This document shows positions 12,902-24,100 of a DNA stretch of 64,000 nucleotides, piece by piece. Within the stretch, counting starts at the first letter, position 1; each line of letters starts with the position of its first letter. The notes below the pieces were generated by a model that was given only the letters and a program-made list of their open reading frames with translations, ran no database searches and was not told where the DNA came from. The stretch is from contig NC_018388.1 of NCBI RefSeq assembly GCF_000208865.1, positions 1,798,001-1,862,000 on the forward strand, read 5' to 3'. The translations under genes were made by a program, and so were the position numbers. The DNA comes from Neospora caninum Liverpool (Eukaryota; Apicomplexa; Conoidasida; Eucoccidiorida; Sarcocystidae).

Positions 12902-13716
12902 TTTTGTATGTATTTTTTCCGTGGAAAACGTGCGGTCCTCAGCAACGGCACAGTGGTCTCCTGCATCAGGCGCCCTCAAATTGTGTCAGTCCAGGTTCAG
13001 CTTGGCTGTCCCCTGTTTTCAGGCCGTCTTCCTCGCGACTTGACACTGCAAGATTTTCTTAAGACTGACAGGCGCCGGCTCCTCGAGTTGATCATTTCCA
13101 ACGATGACGTTCTCGTAAGGCTCGCCCCGACGCTCCCTTCCCGCCCAGGCACATATGATTGATTAAAACATGGGTCGCACATGCAAACGCACGGACACGT
13201 AGATCTATCCACATATTTCCATGTCAGACAACAGAGATTTCTATCGATGTGTGCATCGGCGAAGCGCGAGACAAGGAACTGCTGCCGGCGCTAATGCGTC
13301 AAGCAGGCTAAACAAAAGTAAAATATGGATCTCGCACTGTGCATCGACGTGGAGTGACACGGCCTCGTGGCGAAACTGAAAACGATAAATGAAGATGTCT
13401 TCGGTTTTCCAGTATGTACACCTTCGCATATCTGAACATTTGTGTGAACCTGAATACACGCGTGTATAGAGATATATGCATTTGTCCACCTAGAAAGATA
13501 AATTCCTTTCTGGCTGTCTAGGTAAAACGCAGCCTCACGGAGAAAACGTGAAATAGAAGTATGTGCTTTCCGGTTGCAGTTACGTGACTGTATTTGCGTC
13601 GCGTTTTTTCCTTGTGTCGTGCGCTGACGTGTGTGTAGGCACAGTTGCACACGATGCTCTTTCCCTATCGAACTGCGATACGGCCTTCTCTGCATCCCAG
13701 CACACACGACGCATGA
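9948..13716 (+). CDS. conserved coiled-coil protein, six exons
   Basis: Model: 9948-11196, 11438-11460, 11722-11948, 12428-12612, 13023-13114, 13639-13716; about 617 residues, phases consistent, TGA stop. The start ATG at 9948 lies in an AAAATG context; an in-frame ATG at 9552 would add 132 residues. Residues 1-280 are acidic and Ser-rich. From about 280 heptad-like helices follow, including LEKELNWFMSEALRLDGLC, then a 23-base micro-exon, a low-complexity linker, and a helical segment with FFLKCCEEVKKEIQIRR. The C-terminus (LQDFLKTDRRRLLELIISND, then LHTMLFPYR) is built only by joining the last two exons, which supports them. From memory this looks like a coiled-coil family of ciliates and other protists, so a cytoskeletal or basal-body role is possible, but I cannot name the family. 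No membrane segment is seen. Confidence 0.75.
12869..12898. repeat. (TA)n microsatellite
   Basis: About 15 uninterrupted TA units inside the intron between exons 4 and 5 of the coiled-coil gene. Confidence 0.95.
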
Positions 13717-13990
13717 CCGACGGGCGAACCTTGGAGGACAGGAAAGCAGGAGGACCCCCCCGTGATGGAAAGGCACTCTGGACGTACCGCCGGCGCAAAT
13801 TGTCCAAGTAGCAAAACTGTCCATTTCGTACTAGACTTGCGTACAAAGAAACCCTAGAGACTTTCTGACGAAACGCATTCATGGACGTCTTTCATCGTGA
13901 TAAAAATCCACGAATGACAGCCGACGAAACAGCGACTAAAGCATCCCCGTCTCGACCCGATTCCGCATGCATATTAGCATGCATGCACAT

Positions 13991-13992
13991 GC

Positions 13993-14026
<34 letters not shown>

Positions 14027-14027
14027 G
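13991..14027. repeat. (TA)n microsatellite next to GCATGC repeats
   Basis: Two TA runs split by ACA, preceded at about 13965-13993 by several GCATGC/ATGCAT palindromes. Confidence 0.9.
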
Positions 14028-14357
14028 TACATTTATATCAATATAAATACTGCATGGATGTATATTCTTGTCGTGGGAAGATATCGAGCACATCCGCAGA
14101 ATACGATTTCAGGCGGCAGATCTTCTCGGGTCATTCCCGTGGCCGCATATGCAGAGACGGTGGGCCGATCCAGTGATGCTTGGCGGGGCATTTTTCGGTG
14201 CATTCCAAATGGACCAAAAAACTAAATGCTTGACACTCCATGGGCAGCTTGGAATCGAATAGACGAAAAACGAGACACTATGGGTCCGTACCATATGGCT
14301 ACCGTGTTCTCGGATCCCACAACAACAAGAGGCCGTCGACACTTTTTTCTGCATCGT

Positions 14358-14396
14358 ATACATACATACATACATACATACATACATACATACATA
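14358..14396. repeat. (CATA)n tetranucleotide microsatellite
   Basis: About nine to ten CATA units in a row. Confidence 0.95.
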
Positions 14397-14462
14397 GAAG
14401 CACACGATACCCGTGTGCGTCAGTAGGTCTCTGTAAGCGTATCTCTTAAGGGATACACGCGC

Positions 14463-14463
<1 letters not shown>

Positions 14464-14500
<37 letters not shown>

Positions 14501-14508
14501 GTATATAT
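14464..14508. repeat. (TA)n microsatellite
   Basis: About 15 TA units followed by an imperfect TATATGTATATG tail. Confidence 0.95.
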
Positions 14509-15632
14509 GCGTATGCGCGTACAAGCATTCCGCTGTCGATCTGGGTATTGAAAAGAGAAGAGAGGGAAGGCTGTTGCGAGGGCCGAACTCCGCCATGTAT
14601 GCAGAAAGAGCAATGAATCAACGTGCAGATTTCCAGGTATCCACTATGCCAGCTACATAGAAATTGCTCGTTTTTGGTTCGTCAGACGAATCAGAGGAAA
14701 CCTGTCTCGCCCGGCTACACCAGCACACTGTTCCCGTAAGCTGCTTTTCTGTACTAGCGCAGAATCGCCGTGCAATGTCCGTAAAGCGCGACACGCCGCG
14801 CAGCTGAAAATGAGTTGCCCGAAGCCCCGAGAATGGCAGCGGGATCGGAGCGAAAACCTTTTGGGAAGATTCGAATCAGGGTTAAGTGCCTCATTTGGAC
14901 CTTTATTCGCTCCTGCTTCGCCTGCTCGCGGCGAGGCCCCGAGAAGCGACGCGCGTGTCAGCCAGGCTGGGCATCGCAGAAGGACGACGTCACTTGACAA
15001 GTTTCTTCGGTTTCGTGGGAAAAGTCCGGAGAAGCGGAAAAACCTCACACGAAGAGAAGCTTCGGAGCATACGTGGCCACTGCCCAATGTTCCCGGCGTC
15101 CCAAACAACACTCAAGAAGCCCGATAGAGAAGACAGACAGATGTGGCTAAAGCGGCGGGCACAGCAATGCGGGAAGATTCGCCCAGACACACAACTGGAC
15201 ATGCACGGAGGTATCTCGAGCGGCGCCGAGAGCGACGAAAAAATAGTCAGAAAGAGAGTCTGACCATGAACGAGCGATAGGTGTAACTACACACCCGGCT
15301 ACGTTGATCTATACACGTCGCGGCAGTGATATGCCTATACCGATACACCCAGATATTTATACATGTTTGTGTACACGGGCAGATTTAGTTCATGCATGGA
15401 GAGAGGAAAGAACCGCAGATCCACACAGAACGAGGCACAGGGATAGATACAGGCCCCAGCAGCATCGTCGACAACCATGGCGAAAACGAGACGCTATTCG
15501 CCTCGAGTCCCGGAGAAGTCCCCTCCTGCCTACGTTCTATCCCCTCCTGAAGACACGCATACGGTCTCATCTTTCTTCACCGCCACACAAAGACTCCGCC
15601 CCCCGTGCGCCCTCCCGTCCCCCTTTTCCTGC

Positions 15633-18600
15633 CTAAAGGATCGATTTTGCGCTGCCGATCTGTCCCGACGCGTGATCGCACGGTGAACTCTTTCCTGTCG
15701 AACGCGCGCGTACACCGCAGAGGCTCGGAACCGCACTGCTGCCGATGCACTCCACGCCGTCATCGGTCTTCTCTTCGTCTGCGTTGTTGTCGCAAGCGAA
15801 GGGAGCCTTGCTCTTCTCCGTCCTGCCTCTCGTGCACACGCGCTGAAGATTTGCACGCATGCGAGAAGAGAGGAAACGCGAAGTTTGTATCCAGTTTCCC
15901 GTGCGAAGCGGAAATGCAGGCGTCTGCTTTGGCTGTTCTGTCGAATACCCCCTCAACAAATACGCTTCGTCCTCAGAGAACTCCGAGTCGAACCAGCGTT
16001 GCGAATCCAGCGCCTCAGAGGCAGCTTCCGCATGTCCTGAAAACCCCGCCGTCGCTGAAAAAGCTACGCTTCTCGAACGCATTCCTTCCTCATCTCGTCG
16101 CTCCGAGTACTTTCTGTTCTCGCTCTCTCTCTCTGCCCCCGCGCCGTTTTCTGCTGTGCCACATGGGCCTTCGGACCCGACACTGGACTCTGCGAGGCTG
16201 CTCCTGTTAAGATGGTTCGCCGCCAGCGAAGGCGGCTTCTCTGCAACGGACCGGCCAGCGGACTCCGTCGCGTCGGTCGCTCCCTCGAGGCGCGGATCTG
16301 CATACGCTGCGTGCCACAGTTCCTCCATCATTTCTGCGAGGAGCGCACCCTTCTCGCGGTCGCTCGTCTTGGCAAACTCCGCGAGAAGAAGGGAAGAACA
16401 GAGTGGCCGCTGTGAGGCACTCGCGGGGCACGGAGACGACGGCGAACCTGCCGACGCAGAAGCCACAGACGGCGATGCATGTGGCGCTTGAGAACCAACC
16501 GATGCCGACCTGGAACACGTCTTGGACGTCCATCTTCGCCCTGGTGCAGAGGGAGGCGGAAACACCGAGGTGTATGCACAGCTCACAAGGCTCCACTTGC
16601 TGCCTGCAGTTCTGACAAGAGGTTTCCACGTTCCGCCCGACGGTCCTGCGTCCACAGTTTCTGTCCCCGACAAACTCGCAGCAGAGTCCTCGCGTTCGAC
16701 GCTCCGCGAATCATCGCAGAGCGCCGCTGCGAGCTCCGCGACCGCCGCTTCAACTTCTTCCTCGGCAACTTCCTGGCCCTCTCGCCGACTCCACAGCCTG
16801 TCGCTGTGAAGGCCTTGGGGCGCGAAGAGCTGCGGCCCGGTCGACGCAGACGGCGAAGGCGAAGCTGGGGAGAAAGACGGGGAAGTGCCTCCGCTGGAAC
16901 GTCGGTTCTGACTCTCGAGAGATGCGTATTTCGTCGCGTTCCCCACGAGCCTATCTGCGTCGCGTCGGAGGCAGTTCTCGACCTTCGTTCTTCTGCCGTC
17001 TCCCTCCTGCCTCGCCCCCAACGCGTGCTCCTCCCTCTCTTGCGTCTGTCGCCCCTCCGTCCACTCGCGTTTTTCTTCCCGCGCGAACTCTGCTCTTTCT
17101 CGGCCCGCGTCCTCCGCCTCTCCAGCTCCCCCCTTCCTCGTTCTTCTGCCGTCCCAGAGCCCGCCTGCGTGCTGTCGCGCGCCTGCCTTCGCAGAGACAG
17201 AAGGACGCGCTGGGGCGCCGGAAGCAGATTTTCCGGTCGGGTCTTTGCCGCTCCCACAGCGCGAAGCTGGCCGGGGACGAGGGCCGACGCGGATCGTTGG
17301 AGCTACCCCAGCCCGGGCTCTGGTCAGCGAAGAACTGGATCTCTTCTGGGCAGCGGCCACCGGGGAAGCCTTTGGTTTTTTGCTGACCTGAAAGAAATCG
17401 GTGATGAGCCCGTTCCGCTTGCGTTTCGCCGTCTGTTCTCGGCTGTACGTCCACAGCGAGGCCGCAATCGCCCGCTGGAGCTCGTCGTCCGAGTCCGCGT
17501 TTTCCGGAGAGAAGCCACCCTTTCGGTCTTTGCCCGCAAAACCCTGCGAGGTTCCCCCTCGCGACAAACACCCCGAAACCGAGAAAGCAGGCCGCGCCCT
17601 CGAGGAAGATCCCTCGCAAGACGAAGCACGTTCTTCACACGAAAGGGTGGAAGAGAGCGGAGAGGGACACGCGTGCGGGGCAAAACCTTCCCCGAGAATC
17701 AAACAGTCGTCGTCTTCTCTCTCCTCGTCCATGTCCTTCTCTCGCTCCTCTCTCTCTTCTTCCTTCCCTCCTCTCCCTCGTTTCTCGGTGCCTTCTCGGC
17801 TGTCCCCTTCATCGGTCGCGGCCCCAGTTGGGCTCGAAGTCCTCCTCTCGGGCGCCTTCGGTGCATCACAAGACGCGACTCTGCCGGAGCTCGAGACGGG
17901 AGGGGAAGGGGGAGACGCCTCCGCTGTCCAGTCTTCTTCGTGCCCCGTTTCTTCTTGCTGGGAGTCTTCTGAATCCGAGCCTTCGGAGAGGTGAGTCAGG
18001 GGCTGGTCGGGGCGGAGGCTCGTCGCCAAGGCCATCGCCGCTGAGCGCGCAGCAGCGTCTGTCGACTCCACGCGAAAGACAAGCGCGGGCGGCCAGACTC
18101 CGGGGTGGAGACGAACGTACACGCGCTGAAGAGGCGCGACGCGTCTGGACCGTTCGGAATCAAAGGCTCCGTTGTTCCTGTTCGCTTCCGCGAGACCTGA
18201 CTCGAACGCCGCCTCGTGTCCCGCGCCGACGTCTGGCGGCTGGGCTGCCCGGGACGCGAGCGAAGACACGAGAGACGAAGAAAGAGCGGAGAAAAGGTCC
18301 AGGAGCAGCGCGCACCTTGAACGGGCCGAGAGAAAGCGAGGCGGCGCGCCGACGGAGCCGACATTCGAGAAGAAGAGAGTCTCCTGCAGGCCCTGGAAAG
18401 CAAAATGGGAAACAGACGGTTCCGCGTGGCGATACGGCTAGGCTCCGGACTTGGAGAAGCACACCCTCTTCTTTTCTCGGGAGAAGGGTGAGGAAAAACG
18501 AGAGAACGGGTTCGAACCCAAAATGGGCATCCGTGCTACGGCCACGATTTCGAGTGTTTTCTCTCTCGGCGTCCGTGTGCAGGATCCTCGGGTTTCCCCT

Positions 18601-21131
18601 CGCTTGGCCCCGCCCCCCCCCCACTCTCTCGCTCTTTTCCCTGTCCACTTTGGAGTCGTTTTCTCTTCCTCTCTCGGTGTACCTGCTTCCCTCACCTCTT
18701 TGTGCTCTTGCATGAACGCCTCAAGAAGCTCTGCCTTCGTTGAGTCGCCATCGGACGTGTTCCACTGCTCCTCCAGAAACGCCAACTCGCTTTCTTCCTT
18801 CTTCCTCTTGGCCTGCGTGCTCGCGTCTTCTCCTTCGCTCCCCTTCGTCTCCTCTCCGTTCATCCTCCCCCTCGCTCGCTCTCTCCTCTCCACCTCGGCC
18901 TTCTCCTCCTTCTCTCGTGGTTCTGAGGCCTCGCTCGCAGTCTCTGTTTCGTTCTTCCCTGCGTTCCCTTCTCCGTCTGCATGCGGTCCATCGTCCCGGC
19001 TTTCTGTGCCTGGACTTCTGCGTCGCCTTCCCCCTCCGGAACTCTCCGTCCTCGCCTCGCCGTTCTCTGTCTCACCTTCTCCCTTCTTCCCTCTTCCCGA
19101 AGCTTCTTCGCCGTCTGTGCAGCCTCGCCAGGGTTGCCGAAGCGCCTCGGCTGCTTCGTCCTCGCCTCTGCACCCGAACTTTGCCCCCGGGCCCCGCTGC
19201 AGTTCGGCAGGCCGTCTCGCTCGCTTCGTCCTCGGCACGCCGCAGCCGGCTCTGTTCTGCGCCAGGTCTTCCTTCTCTCTCTCGAGTTCCCGAGCAGAAA
19301 AACGGGCCTGAGTGGGATGCGGGTGCCTGCTTGGAGCGCTGTTCTCGTCCGAACTGACTCGTCGCTCTTGAGACGGGCTCCGCCCTTCCTCGGGCGACTG
19401 AGAAAAAGTTGTGTCCACGGCCACCGCCTCGAAACTGTCCACTTCCTTCTTCCCGCGACATCTCGTTCCCTGTCCCAAAGTGCGTCTGCTGGTGCGCGAA
19501 GGCGTACACGCGGGCGGTGGCGAGGGCGACTGCGGCGGAGAGAACGCCGCTGCCGGAGCCTCCTCGCTGGAACGCCCCTCGAAACCGTGTGTCTCCACGC
19601 AGGGCTCTGTCTCCTGCGAGGAGGCGAGGGAAGAACAAGAGAAGCAGTCTCGCTGGCTGAAGTGCCCGAAGCTTTGCTCGTTTCTGCACGCGCCGCTTCG
19701 GTGGAATCGTGGAAGCGGGCTGGCGACAGAGCGTGCGCGCGAAGGAGACGTTGCGGACCTCGAGTGAGGCGGAGAAGGAAAGGAAGAGGTTCTCGACGCG
19801 CGGAGGGAGGGGAGGGACAATGTCGAGGCCGTCAGGCTTCCGTTTTCCGCCTGCTCGTTGTTTTCTTCGCTCTTTGCGAGCCTCGCCCCTCGGTTCCTCG
19901 CCAGGCGCATCCGCCGACAGCACTGAAGCAGGAGTCTGCGGTGGTGAGAATTGACGACTGGAACTTCCTCCCGAGTCAAGCAGAGAAGAAGACGCGAGAG
20001 TCGCGAATCCTTGCTCTGGAGATACGCTGGAGCGGCGAGCGGATAGGCCTTGAGGGCGGAAGCTCGGAGACGCAGCAGTGTGTGGAGGAGAACGCGCATC
20101 TCCACGCGACGGGTCAGAAGAGACAAGAAGAGAGGAGACGCGGCGACGTATTGTTTCATGAACTCGGGATCTTCTTCCCACAGCGGCGTCAGTCCGAGCT
20201 GCAGGTCTTCCTTCGTTTTCTGGTTCCGCGACGCGCGCGCCACATCGAGCTCTTCTCGCGCCTCGACGGAGCCCAAGTCGAGGAGCAGTTTGCTCAAGTC
20301 GTTCGCCTCCAACTCCTCTGCCTTGTCGACGCACACGTGCAGAATCGGAGACAATTTTGCTTCCCGAACCGCCGACAAAGCCCGCTCAAACGGGTACCCT
20401 AGCCGCACCAGCTGCGCAATGATTTGTTGATTCGCCGTTGACAAGTTCGAAAGGTCAACGCGCGGGGGTGGGACCGCTACCGGAGCAGCAGAGTGAGAGG
20501 AAGGAAGCGACGCGGAAGCGGGCGGAGCGGAAGAGGGAGATGAATACGAGAGAGCGTGTGAGACAGGAAGCTGCGCGAAGGGCAAGAGAGCCTCGCGAGT
20601 CGAATTTCGGGCCGGCGCGCAAGACATGGGACTCTCTGTCTTGATGAACTGCGCGACGACTTCTTCTTCCGTGAGTTCCTCAGTCACCAGGACACCGTGT
20701 TGTTCGAGCCGAGCATTCAGCCTCTTCCGTACAGCCTCGGCTCTTTCGGGATTCACCGGAATGAAGAGCACACGCTGCGAGGAAAGGGACAAGGTCCCCT
20801 CTCCAGTCTCAAGTTCCCCAGCAGCCTGTGCGGGCTCCGCAGAGCACGGCGGGAAGCAGAAAGGACAGCGATACGATTGTCGCTCCTGCTCTTCCAGTCC
20901 ACACAGCAGGTGTCTCCTCAGCCACGCCAGCTGGGCCTCTTCCCTCGCGGTCTCACGATCTTTCCCCTCTTGCGTGTGCTCTGCAGACCCATCGAGCGAA
21001 GGAGTGGGAGGGAGCGGCGACGGTCTAGGCCCCAGGCCGTGCTGGGCCAGGAGTTTCTCCCGAAGCTTCACGCGCGGACCGATGCGGTATGTGCCGCTCC
21101 CTGAGCACAGGGGGCAGCCTGGCGAGGCCAT
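15633..21131 (-). CDS. large protein with UBA-like, UIM-like and PIP-like motifs, two exons
   Basis: Model: 21131-18696 and 18392-15633, about 1731 residues, both exons in phase 0. The ATG at 21131 sits in an excellent context (AAAACCATGG). The N-terminus has CPLC and CPFC pairs (about residues 6-9 and 89-92), possibly a zinc-binding site. A UBA-like helix bundle lies near residues 225-270 (QQIIAQLVRLGYPFERALSA). In exon 2 an acidic stretch with DDDCLIL (a SUMO-interacting-type motif) precedes a textbook ubiquitin-interacting motif, DSDDELQRAIAASL (about 1112-1125), then a basic patch and NGLITDFF, which fits a PCNA-binding PIP-type box with Asn in place of Gln, followed by a possible nuclear signal. 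The rest is Ser/Glu/Arg-rich. Inference: a nuclear ubiquitin-reading adaptor, perhaps linked to replication or repair. No enzymatic domain is seen. Confidence 0.75.
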
Positions 21132-24100
21132 GGTTTTAGCTGGAGAAACCGGTTCAACGCTCGTCTCGGGAAACCGTTAAACTGGCTGCGCTGCCGCCGG
21201 GAGAGTGCGTGAAGCCATCTGAAAAAAACCCTGTTTTTGGCGCGGACGCCCAGAACAGGACAGCAGAACAGGACGGTATACGAGGTGCACGTTCAAAGAG
21301 ATCCCAAGAACTCGCGTTGAAAAAAAATTCCAGAAAAAGCGGAATCCGGCAGAGGCGGGCGTTCTGTGTCTTCATGGAAGACGGGTAAAGAACTAGAGAT
21401 TGCAGTGCCCACACGCATTGCACATGGGTTTCCACATAGTGAAAAAGGGACACATATGTATCGATGTATAACCAGGAAGATACGGGTGAGCACTGGACGG
21501 ATCACAGAAATGTTCCAGATCGCCAGGACGGGAGCAGTCTCGCTCCAGCTCCACCCTGGCAGCCAGCGAGAAACTTCGTCCTCACTACCAAGAGAGTGAA
21601 CACGGAGACGAGAGACGAAAGGGATGGCGGAAATCGCTTTGTTTTTCGTGATATTCTTCGACAAGGGGGGAAAAGCGGCGGAACGCTGCCTAGCTATTCT
21701 GAAGTTTTCAGTGATGTTCTCAGCAGCCATGCGGCCACCCTCCACGAGGAACAAAATTCAGGACACGCGGACGCCTGCCGTTCGTTTCACTGCGATCCTT
21801 TCGGAGGGGTTCACGACATGTTACTTGCCAACCAAAAACCCGTAAGCATTTGCTTTTCGTCGGCTTTTCGGTACAAAGTTGGCAGATGCAGTGTGATCAT
21901 GTCTCCTTTGTCGGATCTCAGCGCGCACAGCGCGCATGTGTCGGAGAACCGCGTGCATGTTAGAAGTGTGTCTCGCTGTCTCTACACCACAAAGATTCTT
22001 GCCCGCAATTTCCATCACTGCAAAAAAGACGTTAGTTGTGCAAGCACTCAACTTGTTAACATAGAGCCTTGTCCCGGGTTCGGTGCTCACCTATGAGTCC
22101 ACGGATTTCCTGCGTGTAACGATAGCGGGTCTACTATAACGTGGGAAATAGTGAGTTGCCGCGATGCCGCTGTGCAGTACCGAATCTCCTCGCTCCAGTA
22201 ACGCGTTTGATAGGAAGCGGATTCGTCTGTCCTGTTCGACAGCTCGCTTCTTTATCTCGAGGTGCGCATCATCTAGCATAGCAGACGACGTTACGGAGTG
22301 CTACAGATTCTCAGACGGTTGCATGCACACGAGGGCAAGAAGCGAACAGTCGACGCAACCCAGAGCAGAATAGACACCTGAGTAAACAGCGTTGGTCAAA
22401 GGACTGCGGCGAGTTGTACCTCGCACCGATTTCCGGATGTGCCCGATCAAAGGGCCTTCCTTGGTTGGTGATTTTGCCACAGGTATTGCCCCTGCCTCGT
22501 TCTAATAGCCTATTCAATTCATGGGAGCGCAGGTCTGCGATATGCCCACCTCCATATGAAAAGATAATCCTCTTAATGTGCTGCCTGCTGGTAGCAAGCG
22601 TTCTAGATGACCCGCTTTGTGTGGTCACTGATAGCATTTGACAACTGACGCCTCATAGCTGCTTACCGCTTCGAGTACAGTGCCTCGAATGAGCGTACAC
22701 CTCTCGTGTTCAAGCGGCTTTGCTATACCTTTCACAAGGCGAATAGCATTTTTGGCCAAAAGTAGTATAACATAGAAAACGAAGTGGAGTGGACAATAGC
22801 GTTATCAGTCCTGTGCATTTGATAACGAGGGCCACATTAGCTAAGTCACCGCATGTGAACACGGTAAGGCGCCCATAGTCAGCCGACCGCAAGCCTTTTT
22901 GTCTACCTCGCTACTGGCCAGTAACTCGGAAAGTGGAGTAAATCTAGCTAACGGGACGGCTCACCAGTCATTGGCATAAAACATCATCGTGTTGGTTCGG
23001 ACGGTGCAAAAATGTGTCATTTTTCTATCAGAAGGGGGACACTCACCACTTTGTCACCCAGTTACCGCCTAGGATTTAGTGAAGGCAACACATCCCCAGA
23101 TTTCCCCCCAGCACCATTGTCCGGTGAAACGATATCTGGATGAAGTCTCATTCCTATCGCTGCGCGCGGACCTTCGACGGTACCAGGAAAGGGAAGCAGG
23201 AGCGTTGCACGAAAGTGGAACACCATCCCCTCTCGCGGTCGCCCCCAACCACCCGATGCCACGTAGTCCCCGCAAAACGTGTACTCGAATCGTAACGATT
23301 CCCTGCCTCCTTTACAAATAAGGCTACTTTCCCAACAGATGGAATAGAAGCGGTATCACACACACATCCGCAGACCATCTGCTTGGGCGCAGAAAGACCG
23401 AGTACGCACGCGCCACAGCATATAATCGGTCCGACAGAGTTTGACGCTCTCTCCTGTTGCAGATGAACTTTTACAGACTGCCGCTCAGCTTACTAAAGTT
23501 TACGTCTCATTGCCTGCGCAGCTGCCCCCAGAGACCATTTGGCGAGGTTTGTTCCTGTCGCATCCGCTGCGACGCCAAGGGCCCTTGACTCCGGCCTCGG
23601 CGAATGCTAAGAATGCGGGGGGTATGCCCCCAAAACCGGAAGAACATGAGACGGGGCTCATCCTTCCTATTTGTCCGGTATGTATTACGACCCCGACAAG
23701 GATGACTGCCGCGGCCAAGATTCACACCGGGAACCGTTCGTGCCAAACAGCCTACCGGTGACGGAGGCTAGCGCTTTCGCCAGGCGCTGTCTGCCCAACC
23801 ATACAAGGCAGCCCTCATATGCGCTTTTAGGCTGACGCTCTTTTTACATCATCGCGGCTTTGCAGTCCGAAAACAGAAATAAATCGTTTACTTACTACGT
23901 TTCTGTTTTCCCTCACTACCACCACTTGACCAGTACCACACAGACACGCGAGCTCCCACAATCATGTGGAACCTCGGCGCCTTCATGTGGTGTCCACGTT
24001 GACGAATCACCAGCGACGGGAGCAGATATGTTGGAGAAACACGGCGACAAATTTCCGTGTGTTCGTATCCACAGGGGAGGACGTAGAATCTACCGGATCA

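Larger units (their letters stand above)
13717..15632. other. intergenic, microsatellite-rich, no gene recognised
   Basis: Lies between the 3' ends of the coiled-coil gene (plus) and the UBA/UIM gene (minus), that is, between convergent genes. It holds three microsatellites (about 13991-14027, 14358-14396, 14464-14508) and a GCATGC-rich cluster at about 13965-13993. No open frame has convincing coding character. Confidence 0.55.

Noticed and set aside
16207..16629. Cys-rich alternative minus frame that looks like a zinc-finger protein
   Set aside because: It is a shadow of the large UBA/UIM exon, whose frame is open for 2.7 kb; the cysteines do not fit a known spacing.
18505..18530. GGGTTCGAACCC string resembling a tRNA B box
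   Set aside because: No A box, acceptor stem or cloverleaf can be formed around it; it lies in the first intron of the UBA/UIM gene.
18438..18695. C-terminal extension of exon 1 of the UBA/UIM gene to the stop at 18438
   Set aside because: A strong GAG|GTGAGG donor and CTTTCCAG acceptor join it in phase to the next 2.7 kb open frame, which fits better.
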